DNA from: an uncultured Myxococcales bacterium
GTDB lineage: Bacteria > Myxococcota_A > UBA9042
DNA length: 14,274 nt
NCBI GenBank assembly: GCA_903917305.1
Contig: CAIXAA010000733.1
Span: 1-14,274 of the forward strand
Direction of reading: 5' to 3'
Both the position numbers and the translations under genes were made by a program. Position 1 is the stretch's first letter. Each line of letters begins with the position of its first letter. The notes below the pieces were generated by a model that ran no database searches, was not told where the DNA came from, and worked only from the letters and a program-made list of their open reading frames with translations. Positions 1 through 6,548 of this stretch are shown one piece after another.

Positions 1-788
1 CCGGTGGAGGACATCTGGCTGGTGAAGAACACCGGGTCCGGCTTGCCGCCCGTCAGGCTGTCGCCGTTCATCACGCCCAGGCAGCCGTCGGTGTTGCGGT
101 AGACGACGTCGTCCTTGCCGTAGCAGACGTGCCAGCCCTGCGCGCACAAGTCGCTGACCGTGCAGCCGATTCCCGGGGCGTTCTTGCCGTCGTTCCCGGC
201 TTCGCGGTTGCACTTCACCGGCATGTTGAAGATGCCGGGCTGGTCCCAGGCGCCGCCGCACGCGGCGATGGCGGCAAAAAGCTTGGTGTCGGCGAACCCT
301 TCGCGCGTGCCGTCAGCGCAGCCGGCCTTGGCGGCGGTCAGCGGCACATCCTCCGGCGGCACGTCGCCCTCCGCGACATCGAGCGGGTCCAAGCCGAGAT
401 CGGGCGCGATGTCCGCGGCGACGTCCGGGGCGGCGGCGACGTCCGGCGCGCTGTCCACCGGCACATCTGCAGCCACATCCGGCAGATCGCCACCGGTCGC
501 ATCGACAGCGGCGACATCGGGGGCCGCCGCATCCGGGGCCGCATCCTTGACCGCGACATCCGCCGCGACATCCTGGGCCGCATCCGCTGCCGCGACGTCC
601 ACGCCGGGGAGCTCTGGCGCGCTCGCCTCATCCTTTGCCGCAGCGACGTCCTTGGCGGTGACGACGTCCGCCGCAAACACGACGTCGACGCCGGCCGCGG
701 CATCCTGCGCCTTGGAGGCCGCCTGGGGCGTCGAGCAAGCGACCGCGAGCAACAGGCTTGCGGCAGCGGCGAACGGCTTGAAGTCCAT
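1..788 (-). CDS. Partial surface lipoprotein with Ala/Asp-rich tether and Cys-rich C-terminal module
   Basis: The gene runs off the left edge; 262 codons are present and the stop is outside. The ATG at 788 follows an AAAGGA-like ribosome binding site by about 7 nt. The first 17 residues form a lipoprotein signal (MDFKP, then a hydrophobic stretch ending LAVAC), so Cys18 is the likely lipidated residue. Residues of about 20-115 are an Ala/Asp/Val-rich low-complexity tether with repeated DVA units. A Cys-rich globular module follows, starting near CADGTREGF and containing CTVSDLCAQGWHVCYG; this GWHVC-type module resembles ones I recall from myxobacterial secreted proteins of unknown function. 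It lies 113 bp downstream of the GMC gene on the same strand, with a hairpin between, so it may be transcribed separately. Lipoprotein identity is well supported; function is unknown. The opposite strand is also open here, but only as a shadow of the tether. Confidence 0.85.
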   Translation of the reverse strand, partial: MDFKPFAAAASLLLAVACSTPQAASKAQDAAAGVDVVFAADVVTAKDVAAAKDEASAPELPGVDVAAADAAQDVAADVAVKDAAPDAAAPDVAAVDATGGDLPDVAADVPVDSAPDVAAAPDVAADIAPDLGLDPLDVAEGDVPPEDVPLTAAKAGCADGTREGFADTKLFAAIAACGGAWDQPGIFNMPVKCNREAGNDGKNAPGIGCTVSDLCAQGWHVCYGKDDVVYRNTDGCLGVMNGDSLTGGKPDPVFFTSQMSST

Positions 789-856
789 CTGGCATCCTTT
801 TTCAGGTGTTGGGCACGCTGGCGCGACCGCCTGAAGGTACGGCGCACGCCAATCTG

Positions 857-875
857 GCGCAAGTCTCGCGCAAGT
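857..875 (-). promoter_or_regulatory. Direct repeat upstream of the left-edge lipoprotein
   Basis: GCGCAAGT occurs at 857-864 and again at 868-875, an 11-bp period or about one helical turn. The pair lies roughly 70-90 bp upstream of the lipoprotein ATG at 788, in the gap after the GMC gene. The spacing fits a regulator binding site, but no convincing -35/-10 pair was seen nearby and the repeat is short and GC-rich. Confidence 0.2.
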
Positions 876-879
876 TTGG

Positions 880-900
880 CGATCGACGACTTGTCGATCG
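880..900 (-). terminator. Hairpin just after the GMC gene stop
   Basis: CGATCGAC at 880-887 and GTCGATCG at 893-900 are perfect 8-bp inverted arms around a 5-nt loop, starting 2 bp past the stop codon of the GMC gene on the minus strand. No U-run follows in the transcript, so this is a poor intrinsic terminator. It could instead be an mRNA 3' stabiliser or a protein site. Confidence 0.35.
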
Positions 901-901
901 A

Positions 902-2434
902 CTAGTTCTTGCTGCGGCCCGCCAGGCGCGCCGCCTGCCGATGCGCCACCGCCAGGATCGGCGCCATCGTGTGGCTCGAAGCCGTCGTGGGAAACCCAGA
1001 TGAATCCATCACATACACATCGCGCGTCCCGAACACGCGGCCGGTCGGATCCGCCGCGCCGTCCTTCTCGCTCGCCGCCATGCGCACGCCGCCTTGCTGG
1101 TGCGCGGACAGCAGCGGCAGCGTCGCCGGCGCCAGCGACAGCGCGTCCACCTGTCGCAAGTCCGCTTCGCACGTCCACATTTTCGGCGGCACCGTCGGCA
1201 GCACGACCGTCTTGGCCCCCGCCGCGAAGTAGGCGCGCGCCGCCGTGCGGATGGCCTGCCGGGCGCGCTGGCGCCACTCTGCGGTCAGGTCGTAGCGCAC
1301 CACCGCCTGACCCGCGCCGCCCAGCGCGATCCGGCCGACCGACTCGTCCGGCAGCAGCAGCAAAGACGCTGCGATGTTGCGCAGTTGCGTCATCAGCTCC
1401 TTGCCCGCGACGCCCGCCTGCGGCACCAGCGAGCCGACGATGCCCGGCGTGCCCATGATGCCTTCGATGCGAAAGCCGCCGTGGCCGCGCGCCTCGTCGC
1501 AGGTGGCGAACTGCGTGACGGCGTAAGACTGCGGAATGCCGTGAAAAGCGTCGACCGGCTGCTCGAAAAGCGCGAGGATCGGCACCTGCGGCTGCAAGCT
1601 CAGCGAGCGCCCGACGTGGCCATTGCCCAGCCCGGAGCGCAGCAGCAGCGGCACGGTCCCCAGCGGATTTGCGGCAAGAATCACGATCTTCGCCCGCACC
1701 TCGAACGCCTGCTGCTCATGGTAGCCGCGCCGGTCCAGGCTGCGGCATTGCACGCGCTTCTGCTCGCTGTTCCCCGCCTCGATGCGCACGGCGCGGGCGC
1801 GGCAAAGGACGCGGGCGCCGGCACCAATGGCTTTGGGGATCAAGGTGATGCGCGCATTCTGCTTGGCGTCCAGCGGGCAGCCGACCAGGCACGTGCCCAG
1901 GCCTTTGCAGTGGTCCGCCCGGTTGTGCTGCATCACCTCGCCGCGCCAGCCGAGCGCCGCGGCACCTTGGCGCAAGATCGCGTTGTTGCGGTTGATCTGC
2001 TCCTCGCGGATCGGCCGAGCGCCCAGATCGGCCAGGGCCTGCCGCGCGAACGGCGCCATCGCCTCCGGGCTGAACTCCTCAAGACCAAAGCGCTTCTGCC
2101 ACATGCGCCAGATCGCGTCCTCGGCCGGCACCACGTCGCAGGCGTTGATGACGCCACCGCCGCCGAGCACGCGGCCGGCCAAGAGGCTGATGCCCATGTC
2201 CTGGGTCGTCGCGCCGCCGCGCTGGACGTAGAGCTGGTCGTACATCGCGGCGTCGCGCTGCGTCAGCGATTTGCCGGTGAAGTCGCCGCCTTCTTCGAGC
2301 ACGACGACGTCGCGGCCCGCCACAGCCAGGATCCGCGCCGCCGTCGCGCCGCCAAAGCCGGAGCCGACGATGCAAATGTCGCAGTCGATCTGCGAGGGTA
2401 CGGCGGTCAGGGAGCAATCGGTCAGCGTCGTCAT
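902..2434 (-). CDS. GMC-family FAD-dependent oxidoreductase (large subunit)
   Basis: A 510-residue flavoenzyme that probably oxidises an alcohol, sugar or sterol-like hydroxyl group; the substrate cannot be read from sequence. The dinucleotide-binding motif GSGFGG is at residues 24-29, with LEEGG closing the fold at 46-50. The GMC C-terminus contains AHQQGG (His445), DPTGRVFG, YVMDSSGFPT and SSHTMAPIL, where His488 sits at the catalytic Asn/His position. Cys176, Cys182 and Cys186 form a C-x5-C-x3-C cluster seen in a GMC subfamily. The ATG at 2434 was chosen because ATGA overlaps the stop of the upstream gene, a translational-coupling arrangement; a longer reading to 2581 would only add 49 residues antisense-like to that gene's frame. 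The protein has no signal of its own, so it probably hitchhikes through Tat with the small subunit. No cytochrome c subunit is encoded nearby. Confidence 0.92.
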   Translation of the reverse strand: MTTLTDCSLTAVPSQIDCDICIVGSGFGGATAARILAVAGRDVVVLEEGGDFTGKSLTQRDAAMYDQLYVQRGGATTQDMGISLLAGRVLGGGGVINACDVVPAEDAIWRMWQKRFGLEEFSPEAMAPFARQALADLGARPIREEQINRNNAILRQGAAALGWRGEVMQHNRADHCKGLGTCLVGCPLDAKQNARITLIPKAIGAGARVLCRARAVRIEAGNSEQKRVQCRSLDRRGYHEQQAFEVRAKIVILAANPLGTVPLLLRSGLGNGHVGRSLSLQPQVPILALFEQPVDAFHGIPQSYAVTQFATCDEARGHGGFRIEGIMGTPGIVGSLVPQAGVAGKELMTQLRNIAASLLLLPDESVGRIALGGAGQAVVRYDLTAEWRQRARQAIRTAARAYFAAGAKTVVLPTVPPKMWTCEADLRQVDALSLAPATLPLLSAHQQGGVRMAASEKDGAADPTGRVFGTRDVYVMDSSGFPTTASSHTMAPILAVAHRQAARLAGRSKN

Positions 2435-2970
2435 GCCGGCAGGCGCTCCAGCGAGGGACCGGGATAGCCAATGTGCGGCCAGACTTCCGGCCGATCGTAG
2501 AACACCAGGCCGAAGAACTTGGCAAAGCCCCACCACACCTGGCGGCGCAGCAGCAGGTCGCTCTGGCCCCATGCCAGCCAATGCTGGCGTTGATCCGCGG
2601 GCGGCAGGTGCGAGAAGGTCGTGAGGCGCCGATCGAAGAGAATCGGACCGAATTCAACCAGATGCAAGGCGCGCTTGACGTCGCGCACGTGCCCTGGCGG
2701 CTCGTCGGCCAGGTAGCGGTCGAAGGCACGCGCCAGCTCGGCCTCATCCGCGCCGATGGCGAACGGCCCGCCGGCCGGAATGTGCGTGCGCGCCATGGCC
2801 GCCAGCGTGCGAAATTGTTGCGGCGACAAGCACTTGAGGTCATGGATCGCCGGCGCCGCGCCGCGCAGCCACAGCAGACCGCCGCCGCCGAGCAGCGCCA
2901 GCGCGCCCGCGCCCAACCCGAGCTGCAGCACGCGCCGCCGGGTCACAAAGGCGAGGGGCCGGGCCGTCAT
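2431..2970 (-). CDS. Tat-exported gluconate 2-dehydrogenase subunit 3-like protein
   Basis: A 179-residue small subunit of a periplasmic GMC-type dehydrogenase. Residues 1-40 are a twin-arginine signal: TRRRVLQLG at 10-18, then a Gly/Ala/Leu-rich hydrophobic core. The mature part matches the Gluconate_2-dh3 style: an N-terminal LSPQQFRTLAAMARTHIP segment, and a C-terminal block ending in FYDRPEVWPHIGYPGP (residues 157-172), the hallmark of partners of GMC enzymes. The stop overlaps the GMC start (ATGA at 2434-2431). The ATG at 2970 lies 4 bp after the stop of the DksA-like gene and has no clear ribosome binding site, suggesting coupled translation. A start at 3066 would overlap the upstream gene and spoil the Tat signal, so it was rejected. 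Role and partner are well supported; the substrate is unknown. Confidence 0.88.
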   Translation of the reverse strand: MTARPLAFVTRRRVLQLGLGAGALALLGGGGLLWLRGAAPAIHDLKCLSPQQFRTLAAMARTHIPAGGPFAIGADEAELARAFDRYLADEPPGHVRDVKRALHLVEFGPILFDRRLTTFSHLPPADQRQHWLAWGQSDLLLRRQVWWGFAKFFGLVFYDRPEVWPHIGYPGPSLERLPA

Positions 2971-2974
2971 GGGT

Positions 2975-3301
2975 TCACGCCGCGCATGCCACGCATTGTC
3001 GCGCCGACGGCATGGCGCGCAAGCGGGCGACGGGGATGCGCTCGCCGCAGCGCTCGCAAAAGCCATAGGTGCCGGCGGCGATGCGGTTCAAGACGGCCGT
3101 GATTTCGAGGTAGTCGCGGCGGCTGGCGACGTCCAGCGCGCCGAGCACCTCGTCGTTCTCCACCGCCGTCGCCTGTTCCTCGAAGTCGGCGCTGATCGGC
3201 CCGTCGGCGCGGCGCAGGTCGTGCGACAGGGCTTGGATGCGGGTCCGGACCACAGCGAGGCGCTCTTCCAAGGCCAGCTTGATCTCCGCGTAGTCAGCCA
3301 T
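2975..3301 (-). CDS. Short DksA/TraR-family zinc-finger protein
   Basis: A 108-residue cytoplasmic protein of the DksA/TraR family, whose members bind the RNA polymerase secondary channel and modulate initiation. The N-terminal part is predicted coiled coil. Asp39, Glu42 and Ala44 (DFEEQA) fall at the spacing of the DksA tip residues Asp71, Asp74 and Ala76 counted back from the zinc finger. The finger is Cys82-x2-Cys85 and Cys103-x2-Cys106, with the family segment IPVARLRAMPSARQC between. The ATG at 3301 has a good ribosome binding site, AGAGGGAG at 3308-3315. It leads a tight cluster with the Tat subunit and the GMC enzyme, which is an unusual place for a polymerase-binding protein. Family assignment is firm; whether it acts globally or only on this locus is not known. 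Confidence 0.93.
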   Translation of the reverse strand: MADYAEIKLALEERLAVVRTRIQALSHDLRRADGPISADFEEQATAVENDEVLGALDVASRRDYLEITAVLNRIAAGTYGFCERCGERIPVARLRAMPSARQCVACAA

Positions 3302-3324
3302 GACACGCTCCCTCTGGCGACTTC

Positions 3325-3342
3325 GACATCGCCTGATGTCAA
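3325..3342 (-). promoter_or_regulatory. Perfect -35 hexamer overlapping a palindrome upstream of the DksA-like gene
   Basis: On the minus strand, TTGACA (3342-3337) is a perfect -35 hexamer 36 bp before the ATG. It overlaps the palindrome GACATC-AGGC-GATGTC (3340-3325, 6-bp perfect arms, 4-nt gap). No good -10 hexamer is found 16-18 bp downstream, where the sequence is GC-rich. The layout suits an operator over a promoter that needs an activator or another sigma factor, but chance cannot be excluded. Confidence 0.3.
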
Positions 3343-3397
3343 GCTAGCACCGGTGGCCGCGCGCGATAGGGCCGATCGTCATGTTTTCGTCACGCAA

Positions 3398-4612
3398 TCA
3401 GCCGACAATCCGCCGCTCGATGCGCTCCGCGATGCGGGTCGTGACTTCGTAGTGGATGGTGCCGAGCCAGCCGGCCATCTCCTCGGCGCTGATGCGGTCG
3501 CCGTCGCTGCCGTCCGCGCCGGTCTGGCCGCCGAGCAGCACGACTTCGCTGCCGGCGCGCGCCACCGGGCTGTCGGTCACGTCCACCGCCGTCATGTTCA
3601 TCGCGATGCGGCCGATGACCGGCGCGCGTTGCCCGGCGATCAAGACCTTGGCGACATTGGACAAGCCGCGATCGTAGCCGTCGTAGTAGCCGATCGGCAG
3701 GATGGCGATGCGTGTCGGCCGCACCGCGCGAAACGTCCGGCCATAGCCGACGTATTCGCCGACGGGCACGTCGCGCACCTGGGCAATCACCGTCTTCCAC
3801 GTCAGGGCCGGCCGCAATTCCACGGGGTTGCGCCCGAGCTGGCACACCGACAGGTAGGTCTCCTTGGACGGCCACAGCCCGTAGGCGCCGATGCCGCAGC
3901 GCACGAGGCGCCCGCACACCTCCGGCCATAGCAAAAGCGCTGCCGTATTGCTGGCATGCGCCAGCAGCTTGTCGTCCGGATGCCCGGCGGGCGGCAGCGA
4001 CAGTTCCTGTCGCACGGCATCGACGCACGCGGTGAAGCGGTCCAATTGCTCATGCGCGAAGCGGTGGTTGGTCGTGTCCTCGATGTCGGCGAAGTGCGTC
4101 GCGAAGCCTTCCAGCTCCAGGTGCGGATCGGCCGCCACCGCGCGCGCCATCGCCAGCGCCGCATCATGGCGCAACCCTTGACGGTTGTTGCCGGTCTCCA
4201 CCTTGATGTGCACGCGCGCCGTCACGCTCTGCTGCCGCGCCGCTGCCGAGGCCGCCGCCAGCACCTCGCCATCGTAGAGCACGAAGCGCGCGCCCAGCGC
4301 CACCGCGAACGGCACCTGCTGCGGCGAGAGGTGGCCGACGATGTAGACCGGCGCTTCGATGCCGGCCGCGCGCAAGTCTTGAAGTTCGAAGATGTCGTGG
4401 ACGCCCAGCCACTCGACGCCCGCCTCGAGGAAGCAGCGCGTGGCGGCGATCAGGCCGTGGCCGTAGCCATTGCCCTTCACCATCACGCACAGCAGGGGCG
4501 CCTGGCCGCCATGCGCGGCACCCTGGCGCAAGACCTGGATGTTGTGGTGCAAAGCCGCGCGATCGAGCTCGATCCAGGTCAGCGGTTCAGGTTTCTGCAG
4601 CGAATTCATCAT
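3398..4612 (-). CDS. alr: Alanine racemase-family PLP enzyme (variant)
   Basis: A 404-residue fold-type III PLP enzyme, expected to interconvert L- and D-alanine for peptidoglycan. The PLP lysine is Lys46 in VKGNGYGHG, the catalytic tyrosine is Tyr290 in GYGRTF, and Arg144 lies in ETGNNRQGL. The PLP-site segment RCGIGAYGLWPS is at 238-249. Several signature residues differ from textbook Alr: KGNGYGHG replaces KADAYGHG, ETGNNR replaces DTGMNR, and GRIAMNMT has Asn339 where most enzymes have Asp. These changes occur together in some divergent racemases and may alter specificity. There is no signal peptide, so it is cytoplasmic. Start is ATG at 4612 (ATG at 4609 and GTG at 4621 are alternatives; none has a strong ribosome binding site). 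It lies 60 bp after the transglutaminase gene on the same strand. Confidence 0.93.
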   Translation of the reverse strand: MMNSLQKPEPLTWIELDRAALHHNIQVLRQGAAHGGQAPLLCVMVKGNGYGHGLIAATRCFLEAGVEWLGVHDIFELQDLRAAGIEAPVYIVGHLSPQQVPFAVALGARFVLYDGEVLAAASAAARQQSVTARVHIKVETGNNRQGLRHDAALAMARAVAADPHLELEGFATHFADIEDTTNHRFAHEQLDRFTACVDAVRQELSLPPAGHPDDKLLAHASNTAALLLWPEVCGRLVRCGIGAYGLWPSKETYLSVCQLGRNPVELRPALTWKTVIAQVRDVPVGEYVGYGRTFRAVRPTRIAILPIGYYDGYDRGLSNVAKVLIAGQRAPVIGRIAMNMTAVDVTDSPVARAGSEVVLLGGQTGADGSDGDRISAEEMAGWLGTIHYEVTTRIAERIERRIVG

Positions 4613-4672
4613 GGTGGGCACCGTGTGGGCGAAGATGCAGGGAGTGTGCCCGATTGCCGCGGGCTTGGCACG

Positions 4673-6463
4673 TCACCGCTCCGAGGAATCGCTCGGCAGC
4701 TGCGCCGGCGTGCCGGGGTAGCGCGCGACCAGGTCGTGCACGCCCAGGCCGGCATCGGCAGGAATCCCCAGGCGCGCCGCGAACATCCCCTTGGCATCGG
4801 TCAGCGCGACGCCGACCAGCAGCCCTTGCAGCGGCCGGGCCGGATCGATCAGCCACAGCTCGATGGTCTGGCGCGCCACCTTGCCGCCCGGGGCGCTCAA
4901 CGTGCCTTGAATCTCAAGCGCTTCGCCCACATACGCCATCGGCGCCGCCTTGCTGAGCGTCGTCGCCGTCGGGCGGCGCGGATCCGGGTGCCCCGCCGGC
5001 CGCGGCTCCGGCGCCGTCCCCGGTCCGGCTTGCGGCGCCGCCAGCCGCGCCGCGCGCTGCGCCAACCAAGTGCGCCGCGCCTCCGCCGGACCTTCGCGGC
5101 GATCGCCAGCCGATCCAGCCCCTTCCGCAGCGACGCGGCCCGGCGCACCCGAGCCGGTCGCAGACGTCGCAGGCGCGCCCGCCAACTGCTCGCTGCCCTT
5201 GAGCTTCTTGGCGCCGGCCATGCTGGTCTGCAGCACGCGGCCATCGGCCAGCACCGTGCCGGTCTGGTCGGCAAACGCCGGCGGCCGCGGGAACGGATCG
5301 CGAAACGCCGGTTGATGCAAGTGCTTGTCGTGGGCGCTGTGCAGCTCCAGCGTGTCCGCACCGCCGCCGAGATCGAGGCGCTGCCAGGCGCCCGTGCCGT
5401 TCTCCTGCGGCGCCCAGACCTCGAGGAACGCGTGGGCATCGTTCATGACGTAATGCGCCGCGATGCCGAGCGAATGCGCAATCACCAGGAAACCCAGGGC
5501 GCGGTGCCGGCACACACCCTTTTGCCCCAGCACCAGATCGGCGAGCGGATCGCTGCCCGCCAGCGGCGGCGCACCCGGCTCAAAAGCCCGAAACCACTCG
5601 GCAAGCCGAGTCAGCGCCGCGCTGCGCTCCATGTGCGCGTCCACGCCCAGCGCCGGCCAGAGCGCCTGCGCGCGCGCCTGCAGCCCCGGATCCAGGCGCG
5701 GACGCTCGGGATCGTCGTGCTTGCGCTGCGTGCCCAGCGGCGCGGCGAAGTAGCCGGACGGCGCGTCCATCAGGAAGCGCAGGTCGACCTCGCCCGCCTG
5801 CGGCGCCTGCACCGTGAAGTTGCCGGCATCATCTCGGAAGAACTGCAGCTTTTGCGCCGGGACCGCCTGCCATTGCAGGATCTGCGAGGTTGGCGCCACG
5901 GACGGCAGCACGGCGTGCTGGCCCGCCGCCATCGCGACCTTGATGTGGCCCCAGAACAGCTCGTGACCGGGACGCGGCGGCTGCGGCCCCTCCGGCAGGG
6001 CGCGCAGGCCGCGGCCGCTCTGCGCCAGCGTGATGTCGGGCTGCACGGTATCAAAGGCGATTTCGCGCTTGAACGGCGCCACGGACGGGTCGAACACCAT
6101 CTGGTAGTGCAGCTGCCCGTCGGCGCCGGTGCGGCGATCCAGGCCGACGCGCGGTGGCGGCGCTGGACGGTAGACCGGCGTGTCATCGCCGGGCGTGGCC
6201 TGCCGCGGCCGATCGATCTTGCCGGCCGCCGTCTCGATCGCCGCCGCGAGGCTGCCCGGCGTGCCGTCGCCGACGATGCGGTCGCTGTGCGCGCTCTGCG
6301 GGCCACCGGGCGGCAACGGCTCGTGCAGGATGCGCCCCGGCGGCGTGGCGAAGGCGTCCGCGCAAAGACCGGCGCAGCACAGCCCGATGCTCGCGATGCG
6401 CCTGCGGATTTTGCTGCTGCCGACCAAGCTGACCGTCTTGCGCCTCCTGTGCGATGCAAGCAT
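4673..6463 (-). CDS. Exported transglutaminase-like protein with C-terminal Ig-like domain
   Basis: About 596 residues. A basic N-terminus (KIRRR) and hydrophobic run ending ADAFA form a probable Sec signal cleaved near residue 39. The middle carries a transglutaminase/protease-like domain with a full triad: Cys318 in GVCRHRALG, His344 in NDAHAFLEVW and Asp364 in RLDLGG. This fold can crosslink or cut peptides or amides; the substrate is unknown. Residues of about 420-505 are a Pro/Ala/Arg-rich low-complexity linker. Residues 510-590 form a beta-rich module (YVGEALEIQGTLSAPGG to LVARYPGTP), like the adhesion or Ig-like tail of myxobacterial transglutaminase proteins. The ATG at 6463 was chosen because it gives a signal peptide and avoids overlap with the divergent permease; longer readings to 6784 are antisense to it. 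AGGAGG occurs just inside the gene, 15 nt before an in-frame TTG, but that spacing is too long. The 85-bp gap to the permease has no clear promoter. Confidence 0.85.
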   Translation of the reverse strand: MLASHRRRKTVSLVGSSKIRRRIASIGLCCAGLCADAFATPPGRILHEPLPPGGPQSAHSDRIVGDGTPGSLAAAIETAAGKIDRPRQATPGDDTPVYRPAPPPRVGLDRRTGADGQLHYQMVFDPSVAPFKREIAFDTVQPDITLAQSGRGLRALPEGPQPPRPGHELFWGHIKVAMAAGQHAVLPSVAPTSQILQWQAVPAQKLQFFRDDAGNFTVQAPQAGEVDLRFLMDAPSGYFAAPLGTQRKHDDPERPRLDPGLQARAQALWPALGVDAHMERSAALTRLAEWFRAFEPGAPPLAGSDPLADLVLGQKGVCRHRALGFLVIAHSLGIAAHYVMNDAHAFLEVWAPQENGTGAWQRLDLGGGADTLELHSAHDKHLHQPAFRDPFPRPPAFADQTGTVLADGRVLQTSMAGAKKLKGSEQLAGAPATSATGSGAPGRVAAEGAGSAGDRREGPAEARRTWLAQRAARLAAPQAGPGTAPEPRPAGHPDPRRPTATTLSKAAPMAYVGEALEIQGTLSAPGGKVARQTIELWLIDPARPLQGLLVGVALTDAKGMFAARLGIPADAGLGVHDLVARYPGTPAQLPSDSSER

Positions 6464-6548
6464 GCCACTTGCTTCGCGTCCAGCGCCACGGACGCGCGGA
6501 CGGCCGGCGCGATCTGCCGGAAACTTTCGCCATGCTCCGCCGCGCCCT

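Noticed and set aside
129..905. Plus-strand open frames across the left-edge lipoprotein
   Set aside because: The Ala/Asp tether gives long Arg- or Ala/Thr-rich shadow frames. Only the minus-strand frame has a lipobox, a ribosome binding site and a Cys-rich domain.
1094..2467. 457-codon plus-strand frame over the GMC gene
   Set aside because: Arg/His/Ala-rich translation with no motifs, antisense to a clear FAD enzyme.
2435..2581. 49-residue N-terminal extension of the GMC enzyme
   Set aside because: It lies inside the Tat subunit gene in another frame and lacks similarity to GMC N-termini; the ATG at 2434 is coupled by ATGA.
4648..4664. Possible terminator between the transglutaminase and racemase genes
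   Set aside because: GCCCG and CGGGC arms of only 5 bp around a 7-nt loop with no U-run; too weak to annotate.
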